Assembly: GCA_002403905.1 (NCBI GenBank)
Contig: DHIR01000019.1
Coordinates: 1 to 7,622, forward strand
DNA length: 7,622 nt
Direction of reading: 5' to 3'
DNA from: Mucilaginibacter sp. UBA4741
Lineage (GTDB): Bacteria; Bacteroidota; Bacteroidia; Sphingobacteriales; Sphingobacteriaceae
Shown in pieces: positions 1 to 7,362 of this stretch. The notes under the pieces were generated by a model that worked only from the letters and a program-made list of their open reading frames with translations, ran no database searches and had not been told where the DNA came from. How positions within the stretch are numbered: position 1 is the first letter of the stretch; the number at the start of each line of letters is the position of its first letter. The position numbers and the translations under genes were made by a program.

Positions 1-1454
1 CTTATTACATGGTTATTTTCAATGATCCCGCAGTAGCTATCGTTAAAACCAAAGCGGCCTGCCGAATAACGCATCGTATTATTACGTACCACAAAGTTGG
101 TGGCTCCGTTGCAATGCCATTGCCATGGCCAGGTATTAACCGCGTGCGATTCAAACTCACAATCTGTTATCATAAAACGGTCAACATGTCCCCAGCTCAG
201 TCCCCAGGCTACTGCCAAATCAAAGCGGCAGTTCGATACAAAGAACTTTGATCCTCCCGCGCCCGGTTTCTCTTCCGGTGCTGGCATATTCTTCATACTG
301 TGTTTCCAGAGTCCGCTCGTGTTTACGTTTTGCACTTGCAGATTATATAAGCCGGTTAAAGTGGTACCTAAGGGCCATAAAATAGCTACACCATTGGTGG
401 TGGTATCAGGCCAGCCGCCCTTGCCTATCGGGTTATCATATGGCGGCGGGGTGCCAAAGCCGTATTGTATATTGGTTTTTTTATAGCCATCGCCCGACAG
501 TACCACTTTTGACCGCATGATCAAACCACTGCCTGATGCGAATTCAAGCTTATAGGTACCTGCAGGCAGATAGACTACGCCGCCTCCACTTTTTCCGGCA
601 AGGTCTATCGCTTTTTGAATAGCGGCCCGGTCATTGGCATGCCCGTCACCTTTGGCTTTCAAGCTCAGGCGTTTGTCGGTTTGTACGTTGTAAATATTTT
701 TATAAAAGGTAAAATCTGTTCCCCAGGCTACCTTTAACTTAAACGGATCGATTGCCGAAGGCCGTGCCAGCATGGTTGCCAGGGCTGTGTTCGCCCCCCA
801 TTTGGAACCCACGCCATTACTTATCGTTATTTTGTAATGCAGGCCGGGTTTAATGTCATTCGGCGCGATCAGGTTGATGATATAGGGCTCGCCGGTAACG
901 TAGGTTGCCGCTATCAGCTTTTGGCCGGCGGCCTCGAACATAACAACCGGTGTAGCGCCCACTACTTTTAAATTGCGCCCAAATATGCGGAAAGGCTGCC
1001 CGGGCATAATCTCGTCAAACTCCAGGCTCATGGCGCGCGCACGGTTTAAAAAAACAGGCTTGCTTAACGAGGAGCCGTTTTTTACCCAAACGGCTATTAA
1101 CGTGCTGCGCCGGATATTGCTATCTGCAGGCAGCAATGCTGAAATATTAATGTCTGATCGGCTCAGCGTCGCAAGTTTGCGCTCGGGTTTTAAGGCCGTT
1201 TCGTTTCCTTTAACCAGACTTATCCATATTTCGGGGTTTTGACCGAAGCCGTAGCCCTGCAAGCCAAAGGCTTCGCCCGCTGCGGCGGTTTCATTACTGT
1301 TAAATATTACTGGTGCATCCTGGCGGGTAACTTTATGTGTAGTAACTAAAGGTCTGCTTTGCACTGGATAAGGCAGTATTACTGCCATAGCGAAAGCCAC
1401 ACCTTTAAGTAGGGTGCTTAGTCTATTCGGTTTAAGGTATATATGTCCGGTCAT
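1..1454 (-). CDS. Secreted right-handed beta-helix protein, pectate-lyase-3 / GH28-related type (partial, C-terminus off window)
   Basis: The frame is open from an ATG at 1454 down to the window edge: 484 residues, no stop. Residues 1-33 look like a signal peptide (hydrophobic core about 18-28), so the protein is probably exported. Residues about 47-140 and 142-225 resemble two tandem IPT/TIG-like beta-sandwich modules; the second contains PGQPFRIFGRNL and ends in ITISNGVGS. From about residue 255 the sequence matches the start of the Pectate_lyase_3 (PF12708) fold: GDG at 269-271, AAIQKAID, GGGVVYLPAGTY at 290-301, then VVLSGDGY. Later rungs start at 404 (FFVSNCRFDL), 427 (FMITDCEFES), 454 (FVVRNNTM) and 476, spaced 22-27 residues, as in a parallel beta-helix. 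This family includes polysaccharide lyases, GH28-like and GH55-like hydrolases and epimerases, so the reaction is not settled. Only 10 bases separate it from the hydrolase stop, implying co-translation. An in-frame GTG lies directly before the ATG. Confidence 0.88.
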   Translation of the reverse strand, partial: MTGHIYLKPNRLSTLLKGVAFAMAVILPYPVQSRPLVTTHKVTRQDAPVIFNSNETAAAGEAFGLQGYGFGQNPEIWISLVKGNETALKPERKLATLSRSDINISALLPADSNIRRSTLIAVWVKNGSSLSKPVFLNRARAMSLEFDEIMPGQPFRIFGRNLKVVGATPVVMFEAAGQKLIAATYVTGEPYIINLIAPNDIKPGLHYKITISNGVGSKWGANTALATMLARPSAIDPFKLKVAWGTDFTFYKNIYNVQTDKRLSLKAKGDGHANDRAAIQKAIDLAGKSGGGVVYLPAGTYKLEFASGSGLIMRSKVVLSGDGYKKTNIQYGFGTPPPYDNPIGKGGWPDTTTNGVAILWPLGTTLTGLYNLQVQNVNTSGLWKHSMKNMPAPEEKPGAGGSKFFVSNCRFDLAVAWGLSWGHVDRFMITDCEFESHAVNTWPWQWHCNGATNFVVRNNTMRYSAGRFGFNDSYCGIIENNHVI

Positions 1455-1464
1455 CACTGTTGCT

Positions 1465-2751
1465 TTATTTAATTCGTTGTATCAGGCTTGATACAGAGGT
1501 ACTATCTTGTCCTAATTCTGGGTGTATATCTGTTATAATGGCAAATAGATCAGTGGTTCCTTTTGCTGCTGATGCCGGTATGGTAGCGGTATATCCTTTT
1601 GCACCGGGTACCGCTGCTACAAACGACCAATGGCGCTCGGTCCAAACAGGTTGTTCATCAGGATAGGTGTAATACACTTTGGCATCTACCGGTTTTACGG
1701 CATTCGCTACGCTGTATTGTACCTGCACACTGCCATCATCTAACTTTTTAGTTTTTGTTATACTGATCTTTGGCATTGGTGGGCCGCCTTTTAAATACTG
1801 GTTAAAAAACGGGATCATTTCGCTGCCACCCGGATACTTGATCATGTGGTTGGTATTAGGCGAATACATTTGATTAACCGGCCCTTTCATAGCGCCCAAT
1901 GTAGCTTGTACCGCCATCCATGACCAGTGTCTATCGTTAGATGCTGTAGCAATAAAAAACGGCTTGGTTATATTACCGGCCCTGCTGCCGGGATCAAGAT
2001 ATTTTATAAATTCTGCACGCTCAGCGTCAGGTAGTCTTGCAACATTTGGTTTTTCGTTAGCGCCTTCCATAAAGCTCCCTGATCCAAAAACAGACCAGCT
2101 TGCAGCCAAATCTTTATTTAAGATAGAGGCAACCATAGTTGATGTATAACCACCCCATGAAGCACCTGCTACCCCCATTTTGTTAATATCCACGTCAGGC
2201 TGTGATCTCAGCATATAAAATGCTTGTATAGAGCCTAATACGGCATCAAACAAACCACTATGGGTAGGATCAGGCTTGGCTGTTATTTTGGGCATTTTAT
2301 CCCAGGGGCCAACTGATTTAGGGCTTTTGCCCGGTGCGCCAGCAATGCCGGGTATATCAAGCACAATGCATACATATCCTAACTTGGCCGAGCCTACAGC
2401 TGAGTTTATGTCAGCAGAGCCACCGCCGCCATGAAGCCTCATAATAGCAGGGTGCTTGCTCGCTATTGCCGGATGGGCAATAGCGGCAAACACCATAGAT
2501 GGCATAGGTCCTGTTGGAGTTTCAATAACCCTCGATTTGAATACAAAGCGGTGTACCTTGATTCCATCAGGCCGCGTTTCAGTGCCCAGATCCTCTGCAA
2601 TAACCGGCGGCTTACCTGTTAGATAAGGCAAAAACGGATCGCCTGAAGAAGCGGGGCTCGAAGCAGGCTGGTTTTGCCCGAATGAAGCATTGGAACTTAA
2701 AACTATAGTAGCTAAAACGAGTATTTTTTTCATAGATATATTAATATGCAT
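1465..2751 (-). CDS. Secreted alpha/beta hydrolase, probable carbohydrate esterase (dienelactone hydrolase / acetyl xylan esterase-like)
   Basis: This 428-residue protein starts with a signal peptide (KKILVLATIVLSSNASFG) ending near residue 25, so it should act in the periplasm or outside the cell. The catalytic core runs from about 60 to 322. An oxyanion-hole motif HGGGG is at 107-111, the nucleophile elbow GASWG is at 196-200 with Ser198, the likely acid is Asp273 in ASNDRHW, and the likely base is His302 in NTNHM. Residues about 328-408 form a separate beta-rich C-terminal domain. In this superfamily such proteins remove acetyl, methyl or other ester groups from sugars, but some are peptidases or lipases; the substrate here is inferred from the neighbouring SusCD and beta-helix genes. 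A second in-frame ATG at 2733 (residue 7) gives a classic MKK signal-peptide start. The ATG at 2751 has an AGGG just upstream, with very short spacing. Either start is possible. Confidence 0.85.
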   Translation of the reverse strand: MHINISMKKILVLATIVLSSNASFGQNQPASSPASSGDPFLPYLTGKPPVIAEDLGTETRPDGIKVHRFVFKSRVIETPTGPMPSMVFAAIAHPAIASKHPAIMRLHGGGGSADINSAVGSAKLGYVCIVLDIPGIAGAPGKSPKSVGPWDKMPKITAKPDPTHSGLFDAVLGSIQAFYMLRSQPDVDINKMGVAGASWGGYTSTMVASILNKDLAASWSVFGSGSFMEGANEKPNVARLPDAERAEFIKYLDPGSRAGNITKPFFIATASNDRHWSWMAVQATLGAMKGPVNQMYSPNTNHMIKYPGGSEMIPFFNQYLKGGPPMPKISITKTKKLDDGSVQVQYSVANAVKPVDAKVYYTYPDEQPVWTERHWSFVAAVPGAKGYTATIPASAAKGTTDLFAIITDIHPELGQDSTSVSSLIQRIK

Positions 2752-2773
2752 TACCCTGTAATGCTGATCTTTT

Positions 2774-2806
2774 AATTGATATTAATGATGTTTATAAATT
2801 GATATT
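2774..2806. repeat. Two 10-base direct repeats in the SusD-hydrolase spacer
   Basis: The 61-base spacer contains AATTGATATT twice on the plus strand, at 2774-2783 and 2797-2806. The copies start 23 bases apart, close to two helical turns. The spacer is very AT-rich, so chance or simple-sequence origin is possible. A protein binding site is one reading. I see no convincing hairpin terminator here, which agrees with read-through from SusD into the hydrolase gene. Confidence 0.4.
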
Positions 2807-2812
2807 TTATTA

Positions 2813-4336
2813 TTAATTAGTTGGGTTTTGAACGATAGCAGGATCTGCCTTTATTTCAGCATCCGGGAATTGAAATAACAAATTGTTACTATTCCATTGC
2901 AGCGGTGCTACACCGGTACGGTCGCCAGGGCCTACTACTGCTTGCGTGCGGCGCAAATCGTGTAAACGGTCGCCTTCAAAACACAGCTCGCGTAAACGCT
3001 CCCTGCGTACTTCAGATAAAATAGTAGTTGCCGGAGTAACTGTAGCGAGATTATATCCTGGAATTGCCCTGTCGCGAACTAAATTCAAATCTTTGTTAGC
3101 ATCGCTCAAAGCCTGAGCACTTGAACCTGCATTAAGGGCATTAATTTCGGCCCTGTCAAGCAAAAGCTCTGATGAGCGGATCACCGGTACATTCATAAGT
3201 GCCTTATCAAACTTATGCGAATAAGTTACACTACCAATTGTAACCATCAGGTTAACCCTGCGTGCATCATTAGTAGCAAAGGCAGCATTGGTTAACAAGG
3301 TGTTGCTTACCGCCAAATGCGGTTGCGTAGTAACAACATTACCGGTACCTGTGGTTACAATATATTTACGGCTAATAACACCATTAATCGCATCACCTGT
3401 AGCACTTACCAAATCAAATATATTTTCGCTGGCTGCTGGCCCTACCAATGAAGTATTGAACGCAGCTAAAACATTGGCTGATGCCGTGGCAGCAGTAACT
3501 GCGCCGGTAACCGGGCTACGTGCCAAAATAAATTGAGTGGTAATAATACCAGGAGTGCTTCCTAACAATTCATTAATTTGGGTTAACGCGTTTGCATAAT
3601 CATTTTGTTGAAAATAGACCTTAGCCAGGTAGCCAGCGGCGGCATATGATGTGCCACGCCCACGTCTTATCGGTACCGGAGGCATTAAAAGTTCAGCCTG
3701 CTTCAAATCGCTTATAACTTGTGTATAAACTTCAGCTACCGTTGCGCGGGGCTGCGTAGTAAAAGCTGCTGTGCTCGTTACATTCATGGTAGGCGTTGTT
3801 CTTAATACTAAACCACTATTGGCGGTTGTTGAATTATAACCATATTGCTGGCCATATAACCTAACCATTTCAAAATAACACACAGCACGTAAAAATAAAG
3901 CCTCGCCCCTGATCCTGTCGCGGGTAGCGTTTGTTAAGGTAGGATCTGTAGCATTTGTTATCAGGCCCTTATCAATAGCATTCAACACCGTATTGGCGTT
4001 TTGGATGACTACGTATCCCAGACTGTAACTGTTAGCGTATTGAGCTACTGCCATATTCCTGTTATACAAGTCGGGATAAGGATCAGTTGGCAATACCTCA
4101 ACAGCATTTATTACTACTTCATCTGACATTACTTCCGGAAAAATCTTCCAGTTACCTGCCAGGGTGGTGCCATTGGCAAGAGCACCGTACGCTCCGTACA
4201 ACACGTTATCTAAATCTTTGGATGATCTCAATAATGAACTTGAGGTTATTACCGTACTATCAGGACTATCAATATATTTTTTACACCCGGTAATTGAAAT
4301 TACGGAGAGTGCCATTAATAAGAATTTCTTTTTCAT
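2813..4336 (-). CDS. SusD/RagB-family outer-membrane lipoprotein, nutrient-binding partner of SusC
   Basis: This 507-residue protein is a SusD-type lipoprotein, the surface lid that binds oligosaccharides and hands them to SusC. The N-terminus MKKKFLLMALSVISITGC is a lipoprotein signal peptide with Cys18 as the lipidated residue. The SusD-like N-terminal region follows (SSKDLDNVLYGAYGAL at 38-53), then helical TPR-like segments such as RIRGEALFLRAVCYFEMVRL at 141-160 and YAAAGYLAKVYFQQNDYANAL at 231-251. The C-terminal SusD/RagB signature is clear: ERLRELCFEGDRLHDLRR at 446-463, and a tail ending FPDAEIKADPAIVQNPTN, the usual 'P..EI.ANP.L.QNP' ending. Length is normal for the family (about 450-600). 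The start lies 14 bases after the SusC stop, the normal tight coupling of these pairs. Ligand specificity cannot be read from the sequence. Confidence 0.97.
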   Translation of the reverse strand: MKKKFLLMALSVISITGCKKYIDSPDSTVITSSSLLRSSKDLDNVLYGAYGALANGTTLAGNWKIFPEVMSDEVVINAVEVLPTDPYPDLYNRNMAVAQYANSYSLGYVVIQNANTVLNAIDKGLITNATDPTLTNATRDRIRGEALFLRAVCYFEMVRLYGQQYGYNSTTANSGLVLRTTPTMNVTSTAAFTTQPRATVAEVYTQVISDLKQAELLMPPVPIRRGRGTSYAAAGYLAKVYFQQNDYANALTQINELLGSTPGIITTQFILARSPVTGAVTAATASANVLAAFNTSLVGPAASENIFDLVSATGDAINGVISRKYIVTTGTGNVVTTQPHLAVSNTLLTNAAFATNDARRVNLMVTIGSVTYSHKFDKALMNVPVIRSSELLLDRAEINALNAGSSAQALSDANKDLNLVRDRAIPGYNLATVTPATTILSEVRRERLRELCFEGDRLHDLRRTQAVVGPGDRTGVAPLQWNSNNLLFQFPDAEIKADPAIVQNPTN

Positions 4337-4350
4337 CTCGTTTTTATTAA

Positions 4351-7290
4351 TTAAAATTTCAAACTCATGCCTGCTGAAAATGTGCGAATCTGCGGCACAT
4401 CCAAATAAGTTATACCCTGGTTAAGGCTTCTGTCTACATTGGTAAAGTTGTTACCAACTACCTCAGGATCCCATCCCGGGAATTTGGTTACTGTAAACAT
4501 GTTCTCCGCGGTAATATAGAAGCGGGCGTTATTCAGGAAGGCAACATTTTTGATTAACTTTTTCAAGTTGTATCCCAATGTAATATTCTTACCCCTCAGG
4601 TATGATGCATCGTGTAAAAATCTGGTAGTGTTGCTGTTTGATATAGGATCATTATAAACCAGTTTCGGGAAATCTGCATTTTGATTTTGCGGTGTCCAGG
4701 CATTTATTGCTGTTTCCCGTAAATTATTATTTCCACGAACATAGCTTAGCTGGCGTTCACCTTCATCAAGCACATAATTTCCGTATGAGAATGATAACAA
4801 AATGTTCAGATCAAAGTCTTTATATCTAAAAACGTTGCTTAAGCCACCAAATAATTTTGGTGCCGATGGTTTATCATATTGAGGTGCGCGGGCCGCATCA
4901 ATCTGGGCAGCACTTGTTGCAGCAACTTTATTATGGCTGGCATCATATATCATCTCTGCGCCTGTAGCCGGGTTAACACCGGCATAAGTTGCCAGGTAGA
5001 AAGTACCTACTGGATGACCAACAAAAGTGGCGATATTTTTGTCGGAGCCGCTAACAGCGGTTGGATCAAGGCCTACAAGACTTAACACCTCGTTAGTATT
5101 ATGCGTAAGCGTTAAACTTGTGTTCCAGGTAAATTGGCCAACAAGATTTTGTGATGATAAAGTTAACTCTATACCACGGTTGCGCAGTGAACCTCCATTT
5201 AGCAATAGGCCCGGATTGGTAACACCTGCAGATAATGGCACGTTGTATTGCAAGATCAAGTCATTAGTAACCTTATTATAAAAGTCAACTGTACCACTTA
5301 AACGACCTTTCAATACCGTGAAATCCAAGCCAAGATCAAGTTGATCTACTCTTTCCGGTTTTAAAGTCGGACTTCCAAGGCTTGTCATCTGTAAACCTGG
5401 CTCCAATAAATATTTTGAGTTAGAATTAAGGTTCCATAACTCCAATGATGAGGTATTACCAATCCCCATATTGCCGGATGAACCATAGCTTATCCTAAAC
5501 TTTAAAAAATCGATACCTAATTTTTTCTTATCAAAAAAGTTTTCATCAGATATGATCCAGCCTAATGAACCGGCAGGATAGGCAGCATATTTATTATTAG
5601 CGCCAAAGCGTGATGATCCGTCATCACGAACCGTAGCATTTGCCAGGAACCTTTTCTTCCAAACTAAATTTGCATTAACAAAGTAACTTACAAATGAAGA
5701 GAAATTAGTGGTTAAGGCTTGTGGAGTAATAACGTTTCTATACGCTGCAGTTGCTGGTTGACGCACAAAATCATTTGGATAGCCCTCACCCTCTGCAAAA
5801 AAGTACGGGTTGTTTTCGTGCTCAAACTCAAATCCCGTAAGGCCGGTAAAGTCATAATCTCCTTTTGTTTTTTGGTAGGTTAAAGTACTACGCACATTAT
5901 AAATATTTATAGTGTACTTTTCATAACCTGCATAAGCAGTTGGAGCTCCTTCCCTGCCAGCACCTGATCCAATAGATCCGTTACGGGTTCTTTTGGATAA
6001 ATAATCAGTACGGGTTTGAAAATATTGATCCCATGATCCCTCTGTCTTAAAATCAAGACCGGGAATAATCTGGTAATTTAAAAATGATGAAAGAAAAAGG
6101 TGTTTGGTAGTTTCCTTATTATCAAACTCGGTTTTATCCTGGAAAGCGGCTACGCTATTGCCGGGAATATTATAATTATTACGGTCTGCCTCATAAAAAT
6201 ATGTTCCGTTAGGGTTATAAAAAGGATACACGGGTAAATTGGTTTGAGCCGCATTAAAGCCACCACCCGGCGCATAACCAACCGGCATATTATTATAGCT
6301 GCTAAAATTCATGCGCGTACTGGCACCCAGCGTAAGCTTTTTTGAGATATGACTCGTAATGTTCATCCTACCGGTATACCGGGTGATATTGTTAGTACTC
6401 AGGATACCGTCCTCATTATGGTATGATCCCCCAAAATAAAACGAAGTAACATCGCTACCATAACTTGCAGCCATTGACATATTCTGTACACTTCCATTTT
6501 GCAATATTTTGCTCATCTGGTCCGTATTAGTAACATTCGCTACAGCCCTGGTTAAGCCCGATGCCGCAGGAAATGGTCCTTGCCCAGTTTGTCCGCTGTT
6601 AACCCATGCCAGATCAAGCACAGATAAATATTGCGGACCATTTAAGCCACTAACCTTATTGGTCGCACTGGTCACCCCTGTGTTATAATCAAAATCAAAG
6701 CTCTGCTGTCCCTTTACCCCTTTTTTTGTGTTTATTAAAATTACGCCGTTTGCACCTCTGGCTCCGTAAATAGCAGTAGATGCTGCATCCTTTAAAACCG
6801 TTATAGATTCAATATCAGCAATATTAAAATCACTTAAAGGGCTGAATACCGACCCCCAACCAGCACCCGGACCTGCACCCGGAAGTTGCCTTGGGCCTAC
6901 ATAAATAGGCACCCCATCAACCAGGTATAATGGTTCACTTTCTCCGTATATAGAAGCAATCCCTCTAATATGAACCACGGTTTCGCTTGCGGGCATCCCA
7001 TTGCTTTGAGTAACCTGTACTCCGGCTAACTGGCCCTGCAAGGCATCCTTTACGTTTTGCACCTGTTGATTTTTCAAGTCAGATGCTGAAACAGAGCCCA
7101 CGGACCCTGAGATATATCTCGGGGGTTGCTTGTAATATCCAGTTACAATTGCTGACTTTAATAACGAACTATCTATTTTTTTAGCCGCTACCTTACTGCG
7201 GTTGGCGGGTGCCCCGGATGGCTTTTGCGCCCATCCTGTTTTACCTATAACCAGCAGTGTTAAAATGCTGAGTAATACTTTTTTTATCAT
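4351..7290 (-). CDS. SusC/RagA-family TonB-linked outer-membrane transporter
   Basis: This 979-residue protein is a SusC-type TonB-dependent barrel that imports oligosaccharides captured by SusD. Residues 1-21 form a signal peptide (IKKVLLSILTLLVIGKTGWA, cut near AQ). A short linker leads to SAIVTGYYKQ at 46-55, equivalent to the usual VVVGYGTQ segment before the plug. The plug contains the SusC signatures: NVKDALQGQLAGVQV at 79-93, VHIRGIAS at 106-113, EPLYLVDGVPIY at 119-130, and IESITVLKDAASTAIYGARG at 160-179 followed by ANGVILINTKKG. The rest is a beta-barrel ending in SAGMSLKF with a terminal Phe, as expected for barrel assembly. The carboxypeptidase-like N-terminal domain found in most SusC proteins is absent, which accounts for the length slightly below the usual 1000-1100. 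The reading frame is intact. The 72-base upstream spacer is AT-rich and may hold its promoter, but I could not identify a consensus one. Confidence 0.97.
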   Translation of the reverse strand: MIKKVLLSILTLLVIGKTGWAQKPSGAPANRSKVAAKKIDSSLLKSAIVTGYYKQPPRYISGSVGSVSASDLKNQQVQNVKDALQGQLAGVQVTQSNGMPASETVVHIRGIASIYGESEPLYLVDGVPIYVGPRQLPGAGPGAGWGSVFSPLSDFNIADIESITVLKDAASTAIYGARGANGVILINTKKGVKGQQSFDFDYNTGVTSATNKVSGLNGPQYLSVLDLAWVNSGQTGQGPFPAASGLTRAVANVTNTDQMSKILQNGSVQNMSMAASYGSDVTSFYFGGSYHNEDGILSTNNITRYTGRMNITSHISKKLTLGASTRMNFSSYNNMPVGYAPGGGFNAAQTNLPVYPFYNPNGTYFYEADRNNYNIPGNSVAAFQDKTEFDNKETTKHLFLSSFLNYQIIPGLDFKTEGSWDQYFQTRTDYLSKRTRNGSIGSGAGREGAPTAYAGYEKYTINIYNVRSTLTYQKTKGDYDFTGLTGFEFEHENNPYFFAEGEGYPNDFVRQPATAAYRNVITPQALTTNFSSFVSYFVNANLVWKKRFLANATVRDDGSSRFGANNKYAAYPAGSLGWIISDENFFDKKKLGIDFLKFRISYGSSGNMGIGNTSSLELWNLNSNSKYLLEPGLQMTSLGSPTLKPERVDQLDLGLDFTVLKGRLSGTVDFYNKVTNDLILQYNVPLSAGVTNPGLLLNGGSLRNRGIELTLSSQNLVGQFTWNTSLTLTHNTNEVLSLVGLDPTAVSGSDKNIATFVGHPVGTFYLATYAGVNPATGAEMIYDASHNKVAATSAAQIDAARAPQYDKPSAPKLFGGLSNVFRYKDFDLNILLSFSYGNYVLDEGERQLSYVRGNNNLRETAINAWTPQNQNADFPKLVYNDPISNSNTTRFLHDASYLRGKNITLGYNLKKLIKNVAFLNNARFYITAENMFTVTKFPGWDPEVVGNNFTNVDRSLNQGITYLDVPQIRTFSAGMSLKF

Positions 7291-7362
7291 GAGTGATATC
7301 TTTTAAAATAATGTTAATCTGGTTTCAACATCCAATTATTATTGATTGAATATTGATCACGT
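7291..7362 (-). other. AT-rich spacer upstream of SusC, candidate promoter/leader region
   Basis: These 72 bases separate the stop of the unidentified upstream gene from the SusC start. On the minus strand a TTG followed after 15 bases by TATTTTAA loosely recalls the Bacteroidota TTTG / TAnnTTTG promoter, but the spacing and the second box are poor matches. TTGA occurs three times in the plus-strand stretch TTGATTGAATATTGATCA. No clear terminator hairpin is visible, so the upstream gene may be transcribed through into SusC. Confidence 0.25.

Noticed and set aside
9..486. Overlapping plus-strand open frames (80 and 129 codons) at the window start
   Set aside because: They lie opposite the continuous minus-strand beta-helix frame, which has a signal peptide and family motifs; the plus-strand translations show no recognisable domain.
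973..1242. Plus-strand open frame of 89 codons
   Set aside because: It is antisense to the IPT-like region of the beta-helix gene, with no sign of its own start region or family.
2735..2751. ATATTAATAT palindrome near the hydrolase start
   Set aside because: It is a short AT-only palindrome in an AT-rich spacer and is expected by chance.
4164..4424. Plus-strand open frame crossing the SusC-SusD junction
   Set aside because: It covers the ends of two well-supported genes on the other strand and has no protein-like features.
7291..7362. Possible Bacteroidota consensus promoter before SusC
   Set aside because: Only a partial TAnnTT match with wrong spacing was found, so it is listed as a spacer and not as a promoter.
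7329..7362. Possible terminator hairpin after the upstream gene fragment
   Set aside because: TGATTGAATATTGATCA has only four-base complementary ends and no GC-rich stem, too weak for an intrinsic terminator.
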